NCBI GenBank assembly: GCA_031282945.1
Contig: JAITCX010000132.1
Span: 1 to 6,220, forward strand
Source: Elusimicrobiota bacterium
GTDB lineage: Bacteria > Elusimicrobiota > Endomicrobiia > Endomicrobiales > Endomicrobiaceae
Length of the DNA: 6,220 nt
Reading direction: 5' to 3'
The notes under the pieces are model-generated. The model was not told where the DNA came from, ran no database searches, and was given only the letters and a program-made list of their open reading frames with translations. Numbering within the stretch: position 1 is the first letter of the stretch; the number at the start of each line of letters is the position of its first letter. This document shows, piece after piece, positions 1-5,742 of this stretch. The translations under genes and the position numbers were made by a program.

Positions 1-2
1 TT

Positions 3-911
3 GCAAAGGGGGCGGCAGACGCTCTTGTCAAAGAAGGGGATATGTATTATGAAGGGGAAGGCGCCCCTCAAGATTATAAAAAGGCGTTTGAGTTGTATGA
101 AAAAGCGGCTCAAGAAGGGGACGCTCAAGCGCAATATAAATTAGGGCTTATGTATGAAGCGGGCAAAGGGGTTAAGCAGGATTATAAGAAAACATTTCAA
201 TGGTGGGAAAAAGCGGCTAAACAGGGAAATGTGTCAGCGCAAAACAATTTGGGTTTTGTATATGAGGTAGGACGCGGAGTAAAAAAAGATCCAAAAAAAG
301 CTTTTCGTTGGTATAAAAAAGCGGCGGATCAGGGATTTGCAGTGGCTCAAAATAATTTAGCCTATATGTATAATGCAGGCGCCGGCGTCAAGAGAAACCA
401 TAAAAAAGCGATGCAGTTATGGAAAAAAGCGGCTGACCAAGGCAATGCCGCGGCGCAAACTAGTCTAGGGCTGGCATATAGCAGGAATGCAGATTACCAA
501 GAAGCTTTGCAATGGTTTGAAAAAGGCGCTGAACAAGGATTTGCAGCGGCTCAAACTAATTTAGCAATGTTGTATTACCAAGGACTAGGGGTGGATCAAG
601 ACTATCAAAAAGCTTTTCAATTATTGGAGCAAGCGGCAGAGCAGGGTTTTACGGATGCTCAAAATGCTTTAGGTTTTATGTATGAAAATGGATTGGGGGT
701 AAAGCAAGATTATAAAAAATCAATTTTGTGGTATGAAAAAGCCGCTAATAAAGGGCTTGCAATGGCGCAGTATAATTTAGGATTTATTTATAGCGCAGGC
801 AAAGGGGTTAAAAAAGACAATAAGAAAACTTTGTATTGGATGGAAAAAGCCGCCGCACAACGCTATAGAGCGGCGCAGAATTTTTTAATGGAACATCCCG
901 AGCTTTATTAA
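3..911 (+). CDS. Sel1-repeat protein, 5'-truncated by window edge
   Basis: This is a tandem Sel1-like (TPR-related) repeat protein, a helical solenoid family that normally acts as a protein-interaction scaffold. Eight repeats are visible: the first ends at base 119, repeats 2-4 cover 120-443 (36 codons each), repeat 5 covers 444-539 (32 codons), repeats 6-8 cover 540-863, and a short C-terminal cap ends in HPELY. Each unit has the pattern AQxxLGxMYxxGxGVKQDxxKAxxWxEKAAxQG. The first in-window ATG is at 42, but the frame is open to base 3 and reads AKGAADALVKEGD. This matches ARGAA...ALVREGT after the signal peptide of the Sel1 gene at 1227, so the real start and a signal peptide probably lie left of the window. 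Export is therefore inferred. The family assignment is very secure. The binding partner is unknown. Confidence 0.93.
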   Translation, partial: AKGAADALVKEGDMYYEGEGAPQDYKKAFELYEKAAQEGDAQAQYKLGLMYEAGKGVKQDYKKTFQWWEKAAKQGNVSAQNNLGFVYEVGRGVKKDPKKAFRWYKKAADQGFAVAQNNLAYMYNAGAGVKRNHKKAMQLWKKAADQGNAAAQTSLGLAYSRNADYQEALQWFEKGAEQGFAAAQTNLAMLYYQGLGVDQDYQKAFQLLEQAAEQGFTDAQNALGFMYENGLGVKQDYKKSILWYEKAANKGLAMAQYNLGFIYSAGKGVKKDNKKTLYWMEKAAAQRYRAAQNFLMEHPELY

Positions 912-960
912 TTAATTTTATTGAAACTGCAAATTTCATTTAAAAGAAATGTGAATTTTC

Positions 961-1209
961 TTGGCGTTTTGCTGGGGAGCTTTTGGCGCCGCTAAAAATG
1001 CTAAGGGAGTTAAATATATGTCGGCTGTGGAAAAAGCCAATAGACAAAAAGCGCAAGCGCAAGATCCCGACGCGCAATATAATTTAAAATTGATATATAG
1101 TGAGGGTTGCAGCAGCGTCAAACAGGATTTTCAAAAGGCGCGTTAATGGGATGAACAAGCGGCGGGGCAAGGCAATTCAGCGGCGCAGGAGTTTTTGAAA
1201 AAATTTAAT
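961..1209 (+). pseudogene. Decayed Sel1-repeat gene copy
   Basis: This is the remnant of a short Sel1-repeat gene between two larger relatives. The frame from 961 contains DPDAQYNLKLIYSEG, then VKQDFQKAR, a TAA at 1144-1146, and continues in the same frame as WDEQAAGQGNSAAQEFLKKF. That is exactly the second half of a Sel1 unit plus the C-terminal cap seen in the neighbours. The stop replaces the aromatic or Gln codon before the conserved Trp, so one base change (for example TAT to TAA) explains it. The first repeat is largely missing, and the loop GCSSVKQD is one residue longer than the usual GxGVKQD. Upstream, a hydrophobic stretch LAFCWGAFGAA resembles a signal peptide, but its frame meets TGA at 952-954. 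A start in another frame at GTG 951 would need a one-base shift. The left boundary is uncertain. A short truncated protein could still be made, but I see no convincing start site. Confidence 0.8.
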
Positions 1210-1215
1210 TTTCAC

Positions 1216-1220
1216 AGGAG
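1216..1220 (+). promoter_or_regulatory. Ribosome binding site of Sel1 gene at 1227
   Basis: AGGAG lies 6 nt upstream of the ATG at 1227. It supports that start, which also opens directly into a signal peptide. The site lies just past the last recognisable codons of the decayed Sel1 copy. Confidence 0.75.
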
Positions 1221-1226
1221 AGTTCA

Positions 1227-2477
1227 ATGTTTACTTTTAAGCTGAAAAAATATTTTGCATTTACATTTTTATTATCGGCGCTTTTATTTTCCGCCGCCAT
1301 TGCAAGAGGCGCCGCTTCAGTTTTTTCCAACGATACGCAGGCGCTTGTGAGGGAAGGGACTAAATATTATGAGGGCAGCGGCGTCAAGCAAGATTATAAA
1401 AAAGCATTTCAATTGTTTGAGCAGGCCGCCGATCGGGGGGACGCCGGCGCCCAGTATAATTTAGGACTTATGTATTATGAGGGGCAAGGCATTAATCAAG
1501 ACGTTCACAAAGCATTTCAAATTTGGCAAAAGGCCGCCGACAAGGGAAACAAGACGGCGCAATATAATCTTGGCTATATGTATTTTGAAGGGAAATTTAT
1601 TAAGCAGGATTATCAAAAGGCATTTCAATTATGGGAGAAATCCGCCAATCAAGGATTTGCGATCGCGCAGTATAATTTAGCGCTCATGTATGACACTGGT
1701 AAGGGCATTAAACAAGATTATCAAAAGTCTTTTTATTGGCTGCAACAAGCTGCCCAACAAGGACTTCCCGATGCGCAAGATAATTTGGGTCGTATGTATT
1801 TAATGGGGCAAGGGGTGAAACAAGATCCTCAAAAAGCTATTTATTGGTATGAGCAGGCCGCCAATCAGGGATTTATTCATGCGCAAGGGTTATTAGGCAA
1901 TATTTATGCTCTAGCAATGGAAGGCGCTCCGCAGGATACCCAAAAAGCTATTTATTGGCTGCAAAAGGCGGCTAATCAAGGGGAAGCGCACTCGCAGCTT
2001 TCTTTAGGAAGGATGTACTATATGGGGAAAATAGTTAAGCAGGATTATAAGAAAGCATTTTACTGGTTGGAGAAGGCGGCGCTGCAAGGAGAAGCGGAAG
2101 CGCAATCCGCATTAGGTTTTATGTATTATGAAGGCGAAGGCGTTAAGAAAGACTATCAAAAAACTATTTATTGGTGGCAAAAGGCCGCCGTGCAGGGAGA
2201 CGCCGCGGCGCAAAACAATTTAGGTTATTTATATTATAGCGGAGAAGTAGTTCCTCAAGACTATCAAAAAGCTTTGTATTGGTATGAGAAAGCGGCGGCG
2301 CAGGAGGAGAGTTCGGATGCGGATGCGGTTGCCGAATCGCAAGGCGATTTGGGAGTTATATACTACAATGGATTAGGCATTAAACAAGACAAACAGAAAG
2401 GGATTTTTTGGCTAAAAAAAGCTGCGGAGAGAGGCAATAAAGATGCGGAGAAATTTTTGAGAGATCGCTCTCTTTAA
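1227..2477 (+). CDS. Secreted Sel1-repeat protein (10 repeats)
   Basis: This is a 416-residue Sel1-repeat protein, complete in the window. Residues 1-9 are a short basic n-region (K5, K7, K8). Residues 10-26 are a hydrophobic core, with plausible signal peptidase I sites after A26 (AIA) or A29-A30. There is no lipobox Cys, so a soluble exported (probably periplasmic) protein is inferred. Ten Sel1 units follow: 1 ends at G71, 2-5 cover 72-215, 6 covers 216-252 (37 residues), 7-8 cover 253-324, 9-10 cover 325-403, and the cap is NKDAEKFLRDRSL. Most units are exactly 36 residues, with AQYNLGxMY, GxGVKQD and KAxxWxxKAAxQG signatures. Units 9 and 10 are separated by an acidic Ser/Asp/Ala-rich linker about 7 residues longer than usual. 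The start is supported by AGGAG at 1216-1220. It is clearly paralogous to the gene ending at 911. The family usually scaffolds protein complexes, but no specific partner can be read from the sequence. Confidence 0.95.
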   Translation: MFTFKLKKYFAFTFLLSALLFSAAIARGAASVFSNDTQALVREGTKYYEGSGVKQDYKKAFQLFEQAADRGDAGAQYNLGLMYYEGQGINQDVHKAFQIWQKAADKGNKTAQYNLGYMYFEGKFIKQDYQKAFQLWEKSANQGFAIAQYNLALMYDTGKGIKQDYQKSFYWLQQAAQQGLPDAQDNLGRMYLMGQGVKQDPQKAIYWYEQAANQGFIHAQGLLGNIYALAMEGAPQDTQKAIYWLQKAANQGEAHSQLSLGRMYYMGKIVKQDYKKAFYWLEKAALQGEAEAQSALGFMYYEGEGVKKDYQKTIYWWQKAAVQGDAAAQNNLGYLYYSGEVVPQDYQKALYWYEKAAAQEESSDADAVAESQGDLGVIYYNGLGIKQDKQKGIFWLKKAAERGNKDAEKFLRDRSL

Positions 2478-2534
2478 GGGAGATGGGTGGATAAAAAAGC
2501 TTATTGTAAAATTTATGTGAGATGTAAAAACAAT

Positions 2535-2540
2535 GGGAGG
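2535..2540 (+). promoter_or_regulatory. Ribosome binding site deciding the GT2 start
   Basis: GGGAGG at 2535-2540 lies 4 nt before the ATG at 2545. It overlaps the upstream in-frame ATG at 2533, which has no comparable site of its own. Translation therefore most likely starts at 2545. Confidence 0.75.
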
Positions 2541-2544
2541 ATTT

Positions 2545-3357
2545 ATGAAAATTGCGGCTCTTGTAGTTTGGTATAATCCGTACAATGTCGGGGTGGGGGC
2601 AGTTGCTAATATAGAAACGTATTCAAAGTATTTTGAAAGCGTAATTGTGGTAGATAATAGCAAAGAGGATAATAGAGAGTTGCTGAAAGCAATAGGAAAT
2701 GCAGTATATTTTCCCAATTATGAAAATGTCGGGATAGCTAAAGCTTTAAATATTGGCTGCCAAAAAGCTCTTGAGGAAGGTTATGAATGGGTATTGACAA
2801 TGGATCAAGATTCCTTTTGGAGCAATTCTAAGCAGTTAGAGCATTATATTCAATTTTGCGAAAAATTATATTTAAGCAATTCAAAAAATATTAGTTTTGC
2901 GCCGAGAGTTGTAGGATTGAAAGAAAAGATTCAAGAGCAAGAGGCGGATAAATTTAGCTATATAAAAATAATGTTGACTAGCGGCAATATTTTAAATCTC
3001 AAAGCATGGCTGGATGTTGGAAAGTTTAATGAACAGTTATTTATAGATGACGTAGACCATGAAATTTGTTATCGTTTGCGGCAAAAAGGCTATAATTTAA
3101 TAAGCATACGAAATTGTTATATGAATCATGAAATTGGTTTTCATGGCGTCCATTATGGAGTGCGGATGTATTATATAACAAGGAATTGTTTGTATATGAA
3201 AAAACATTGGCCTGAATTCTGGGTAGAATATGAGAAAAATTTATATTTGCGCGATTTATTTATTGATAAAATTAAACATTTAAATATAAAAGATATGTAT
3301 TTTATGATTAAAGGTTATATCCATGCAAAAAAAGGAATATACGGAAAATATAAATGA
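2545..3357 (+). CDS. GT2 glycosyltransferase, rhamnosyltransferase-like
   Basis: This is a 270-residue GT-A-fold family 2 glycosyltransferase. Visible elements are the N-terminal beta strand and nucleotide-binding start MKIAALVVWYNP (1-12), VIVVDNS (33-39), the rhamnosyltransferase-type NVGIAKALNIG (61-71), MDQDS (86-90) as the metal/nucleotide-sugar DxD-type motif, the TSGN acceptor-side loop (145-148), and FIDDVDHEICYRLRQKGY (166-183), which should hold the catalytic-base acid. This layout matches bacterial enzymes that add rhamnose or similar deoxysugars to polysaccharide or lipopolysaccharide. Such enzymes act at the cytoplasmic face of the membrane, and no transmembrane segment is seen here. 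The start at 2545 was chosen over 2533 because GGGAGG sits just before it. No other polysaccharide genes lie nearby, so donor and acceptor cannot be inferred. A terminator-like hairpin follows the stop. Confidence 0.88.
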   Translation: MKIAALVVWYNPYNVGVGAVANIETYSKYFESVIVVDNSKEDNRELLKAIGNAVYFPNYENVGIAKALNIGCQKALEEGYEWVLTMDQDSFWSNSKQLEHYIQFCEKLYLSNSKNISFAPRVVGLKEKIQEQEADKFSYIKIMLTSGNILNLKAWLDVGKFNEQLFIDDVDHEICYRLRQKGYNLISIRNCYMNHEIGFHGVHYGVRMYYITRNCLYMKKHWPEFWVEYEKNLYLRDLFIDKIKHLNIKDMYFMIKGYIHAKKGIYGKYK

Positions 3358-3370
3358 AATTAAGTTATGT

Positions 3371-3403
3371 AAAATTTAGGCGCCGTTCGGCCTGAGAATT
3401 TTT
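3371..3403 (+). terminator. Probable intrinsic terminator after GT2 gene
   Basis: The arms AAAATT (3371-3376) and AATTTT (3397-3402) are complementary. They enclose AGG/CCT and CCG/CGG pairs around a small GTTC/TT apex, with an internal T/GAG mismatch and a CG bulge. The 3' arm runs into TTTTT (3399-3403). It lies 13 nt after the glycosyltransferase stop and would separate it from the methyltransferase gene. The stem is imperfect. The flanking A-run and T-run could make it work in either direction. Confidence 0.45.
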
Positions 3404-3437
3404 GATTAAATGTTAGGTATTGTTATTAAAATTAAAT

Positions 3438-3443
3438 GGGAGA
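3438..3443 (+). promoter_or_regulatory. Ribosome binding site deciding the methyltransferase start
   Basis: GGGAGA at 3438-3443 is 5 nt upstream of the ATG at 3449. The longer in-frame start at 3410 has no purine-rich site before it and would add 13 residues (MLGIVIKIKWEKI) that lie over the hairpin and ribosome-binding-site region. Confidence 0.72.
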
Positions 3444-3448
3444 AAATT

Positions 3449-4117
3449 ATGGGATTGTTTAAATTTATTAGACGTTTTAAGGATATGGCTATAACGGGGT
3501 CGTTTTCAAGGTGGTATGATAAAAATACGCGTGAAAACAGAATTGGCGAAATGCGCGAATATGCCAAAGAAGCGGCAAAGTATTTGACTGAACAAGCTAA
3601 TGTTTTAGAGGTAGCGCCGGGACCCGGATATTTGGCAATAGAATTGGCTAAATTGGGAAATTATAATATAACGGGGATGGATCTTAGCGCTGATTTTGTA
3701 GAAATTTGTAAAATAAATGCAAAACGGGAAAATGTCAATGTAACATTTATTGAGGGCAATGTTTCCGCCATGCCTTTTGAGGAAAATTCTTTTGATTTTA
3801 TAATTTGTTCAGCGGCATTTAAAAATTTTAAGGAACCTGTTAAAGCATTGCAGGAGATGTACCGCGTTTTAAAAAAGGGCGGTATTGTTTTAATAATTGA
3901 TATGAGGGGCGATGCGACAAAAAAAGAAATTAGACAGGAAGCTATAAACTTGAGCAAATCAGGGTTTGAGCGTATGTTTATGATAAGGATATTTAAAAGT
4001 TTATGTAAGTATGCATATACAAAAACGGAAATGGAGGAAATGATAAAACAAACTCCATTTATTAAAAATGAAATAAAAGAATCAAGTATAAGTTTCTATG
4101 CGTATTTGTATAAATGA
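3449..4117 (+). CDS. Class I SAM-dependent methyltransferase
   Basis: This is a 222-residue Rossmann-fold methyltransferase of the UbiE/Methyltransf_11 type, which transfers a methyl group from S-adenosylmethionine to an unidentified acceptor. Motif I is VLEVAPGPGYLAIELAK (52-68), the SAM-binding glycine loop. The acidic ribose-binding residue is D78 in GMDLS (76-80). Adenine-side residues are in EGNVSAMPF (102-110). Motif II is SFDFIICSAAF (114-124), and motif III is RVLKKGGIVLIID (139-151). A helical N-terminal stretch (1-50) and a C-terminal segment (152-222) probably shape substrate binding. The basic N-terminus (KFIRRFKD) is not a signal peptide, so the protein is cytoplasmic. The start at 3449 is fixed by its ribosome binding site. 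Sequence alone does not show whether the substrate is a small molecule, lipid or quinone. The neighbours are unrelated enzymes and give no clue. Confidence 0.9.
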   Translation: MGLFKFIRRFKDMAITGSFSRWYDKNTRENRIGEMREYAKEAAKYLTEQANVLEVAPGPGYLAIELAKLGNYNITGMDLSADFVEICKINAKRENVNVTFIEGNVSAMPFEENSFDFIICSAAFKNFKEPVKALQEMYRVLKKGGIVLIIDMRGDATKKEIRQEAINLSKSGFERMFMIRIFKSLCKYAYTKTEMEEMIKQTPFIKNEIKESSISFYAYLYK

Positions 4118-4176
4118 AATTGAACTATTGATAAATTAAATGAAACGTTGCAGATCGCAGTAAAATGTTTTTAGAG

Positions 4177-4181
4177 AGGAG
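4177..4181 (+). promoter_or_regulatory. Ribosome binding site of cyclase-family gene
   Basis: AGGAG, within the longer purine run AGAGAGGAGA, lies 3 nt before the ATG at 4185. The spacing is short, but this is the only good site near the start. Confidence 0.6.
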
Positions 4182-4184
4182 ATT

Positions 4185-4784
4185 ATGTTTATTGATTTAA
4201 CATTGGCATTACAGCCGAAAACGATTGAGAAATATGAGAAACAATCTGCGCTTGATAAGCCGGAAATTGATATTGACACGCTCAAAAAAGTTTTGGCGGG
4301 GCATTTTGGAACTCATCTGGACAATATGAAAAAGGCATTCCCGCTGGAATACTTTCAGCGAAAGGCGGTAGTTTTTGATGTGCACCATGTTAAAGGCAGG
4401 GACATTGGCATTAGCGATATTGATTTTGCAAAAATAAAAAAGGATATGTGCATTGTTTTTTATACTGGATGCGCTGAGGAGTTGGGCTATGGGAATGCTA
4501 AATATTTTCAGGATCATCCTCAGCTTTCCAAAGAGTTGATTGATAAATTATTGGATTGTAAAATTTCATTGATAGCTATTGATGCCGCAGGCATACGGCG
4601 GGCAAAAGAACATACGCCGACAGATCAAATGTGCGCCGACAATAATGTATTTGTCATTGAGAATATCTGCAATTTGCAGGCGCTGCTTGAAAATAGCAAG
4701 AACGGAGAGTTTATCGCAAATACATATCCTGCAAATTATATTGATGTGACTGGTTTGCAATGCCGTATGGTTGCCCAAATATAA
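4185..4784 (+). CDS. Cyclase / kynurenine-formamidase-like hydrolase
   Basis: This is a 199-residue member of the cyclase family (PF04199), metal-dependent amidohydrolases related to kynurenine formamidase and isatin hydrolase. It opens with the typical FIDLTLAL. The signature HFGTHLDNMKKAF (40-52) keeps H40, H44 and D46 of HxGTHxD. A YTGCAEELGYG segment (93-103) takes the place of the usual TGW region. IDAAGIRRAKEHTPTDQMCA (132-151) and VFVIENICNL (155-164), with E159, form the second half of the site. Two ligand positions differ from classical KynB: the His six residues after the last HxGTH His is K50, and the position 12 residues before E159 is D147, with H143 close by. Length is within the family range. 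No tryptophan-degradation genes are adjacent, so the substrate is unknown. A terminator-like hairpin lies downstream. Confidence 0.87.
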   Translation: MFIDLTLALQPKTIEKYEKQSALDKPEIDIDTLKKVLAGHFGTHLDNMKKAFPLEYFQRKAVVFDVHHVKGRDIGISDIDFAKIKKDMCIVFYTGCAEELGYGNAKYFQDHPQLSKELIDKLLDCKISLIAIDAAGIRRAKEHTPTDQMCADNNVFVIENICNLQALLENSKNGEFIANTYPANYIDVTGLQCRMVAQI

Positions 4785-4859
4785 ATTCTCAAGAGTTAAT
4801 TTAAGAGCGTGTTCCTGCGCTTTTGCGGCGGGTAAATTGGTTTTAGATTTATGGTTTTG

Positions 4860-4888
4860 TTGGCGGGATATTTGCGCGCCAAGTTTTT
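4860..4888 (+). terminator. Probable intrinsic terminator after cyclase gene
   Basis: TTGGCG (4860-4865) and CGCCAA (4877-4882) form a perfect 6-bp stem around an 11-nt loop. They are followed by G and a TTTTT run (4884-4888). The hairpin starts 76 nt after the cyclase stop and fits termination of that unit. The stem is short and the loop large, so strength is uncertain. Confidence 0.45.
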
Positions 4889-5023
4889 GCAGGTTTATCT
4901 TGAACTGATAATGACGGAACTGCACTATTTTTATTGATGTAAAGAGCGGTCGTGATTGTGGCGATAATGATATTTATGTGAGATTTGATTGTTCGTTTTG
5001 GGTTATGAGATATTTTATTTTAT

Positions 5024-5028
5024 GGAGG
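5024..5028 (+). promoter_or_regulatory. Ribosome binding site of VOC gene
   Basis: GGAGG lies 7 nt before the ATG at 5036, a consensus site with ideal spacing. It probably also serves the TfoX-like gene through coupling, since that gene has no site of its own. Confidence 0.78.
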
Positions 5029-5035
5029 CTGCATT

Positions 5036-5422
5036 ATGGAAATAAACTGCATCGGACTTTTTGTAAATGATATGGAAAAAATGGTGAAATTTTATCGGGA
5101 CATTATTGGACTAGAAACTGATTGGAATGGGGAACCCAATGCGGAGTTTAAAGCTGGAAGCTGTCGTTTGATAATGTTTGGCAGGAAGGATTTTGAGAAT
5201 ATGGTTTCTAAAAAGTTTAATTATCCAAAGGGTTTAAACGGTTCAATGGAAATAGCTTTTAGTATAAAAAATTATGGTGAAGTTGATAGAGAATATAAAC
5301 GTCTTATGGATTTGGGCGTTGAGAATGTTTTTGCGCCGACAACAATGCCTTGGGGGGAGCGGACTTGTTATTTTGCCGATCCTGAGGGAAATTTATTAGA
5401 GTTTGGTTCATTTACGGCATAA
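5036..5422 (+). CDS. VOC-family (glyoxalase-fold) protein
   Basis: This is a 128-residue protein of the vicinal oxygen chelate superfamily (glyoxalase I / bleomycin resistance / dioxygenase fold). It has two beta-alpha-beta-beta-beta modules. The first is NCIGLFVNDMEKMVKFYRDIIG (4-25) through AGSCRLIMF (40-48). The second is MEIAFSIKNYGEVDREYKRL (71-90) through RTCYFADPEGNLLEFG (109-124). The ending CYFADPEGNLLEF is the family hallmark, and E122 is the usual C-terminal metal ligand. The first-strand metal His of the family is replaced (N4-C5 in NCIGLFV), and the second-module position is E72. Classical glyoxalase I activity is therefore doubtful, and a binding or divergent-metal role is possible. 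The TfoX-like gene begins 2 nt after its stop, indicating a two-gene unit. Confidence 0.88.
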   Translation: MEINCIGLFVNDMEKMVKFYRDIIGLETDWNGEPNAEFKAGSCRLIMFGRKDFENMVSKKFNYPKGLNGSMEIAFSIKNYGEVDREYKRLMDLGVENVFAPTTMPWGERTCYFADPEGNLLEFGSFTA

Positions 5423-5424
5423 AA

Positions 5425-5742
5425 ATGGCAAGCGATTTAGAATATGTTCAATATGTTATTGATCAAATAAGAATTGATGGAATAATAAAGTATAGAAAAT
5501 TGTTTGGGGAGTATTTGATATACTTAAATGATAAGCCTATCATAATGGTTTGCGATAATACGGCATTTGTGAAAATGTTGGATTGCATAAAACCATTAAT
5601 GGAAAATGCTGAGACAGGGTTTCCATATAAATGGGCAAAAAGACATTATTATATTGTAGATGTTGACGATAGCGAACGCTTAAGTGAGGTGATAATGATA
5701 CTGGAAAAAAATTTGCCGATACAAAAAAGGAAAAAGAGATAA
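5425..5742 (+). CDS. TfoX/Sxy N-terminal-domain protein
   Basis: This is a 105-residue protein that consists only of a TfoX_N domain. It opens with the family-typical MASDLEYVQYVIDQI and carries the core IKYRKLFGEYLIYLNDKPI (21-39), MVCDNTAFVK (41-50), a FPYKWAKRHYYIVDVDD stretch (66-82) and a lysine/arginine-rich tail (KKR). The full-length TfoX/Sxy competence activator of gammaproteobacteria also has a C-terminal domain, which is absent here. A competence role is therefore not implied; stand-alone TfoX_N proteins are widespread and mostly uncharacterised. There is no Shine-Dalgarno before the ATG, which follows the VOC stop after 2 nt, so translation is probably coupled to the VOC gene. Confidence 0.87.
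   Translation: MASDLEYVQYVIDQIRIDGIIKYRKLFGEYLIYLNDKPIIMVCDNTAFVKMLDCIKPLMENAETGFPYKWAKRHYYIVDVDDSERLSEVIMILEKNLPIQKRKKR

Noticed and set aside
927..960. Hairpin AAATTTCATTT / AAATGTGAATTT after the first Sel1 gene as a terminator
   Set aside because: The stem is almost entirely A-T with an internal mismatch and no T-run follows, so it is too weak to call.
936..1121. Minus-strand ORF of 61 codons
   Set aside because: It lies antisense to the Sel1 remnant, has no ribosome binding site and no recognisable family, and its cysteine- and alanine-rich product is a shadow of Sel1 codons.
120..2435. Regular 108-nt periodicity resembling a minisatellite or CRISPR-like array
   Set aside because: The period equals one 36-residue Sel1 unit, the repeats are in frame and divergent, and no constant repeat with variable spacers exists.
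2459..2475. GAGAG-ATCG-CTCTC hairpin at the end of the Sel1 gene
   Set aside because: It has only five base pairs, lies inside the coding region, and is followed by just three T residues.
2533..2544. Longer GT2 start (MGGF extension)
   Set aside because: The ATG at 2533 is embedded in the ribosome binding site for the ATG at 2545, so the extra four residues are unlikely to be translated.
4566..4925. Minus-strand ORF of 119 codons over the cyclase end and following gap
   Set aside because: Most of it is antisense to the conserved cyclase C-terminus. The product has no recognisable motif, and the upstream part crosses the terminator-like hairpin.
4785..5035. Possible hidden gene in the 251-base gap before the VOC gene
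   Set aside because: All three forward frames are broken by stops or lack starts. Only the terminator-like hairpin and the VOC ribosome binding site are supported.
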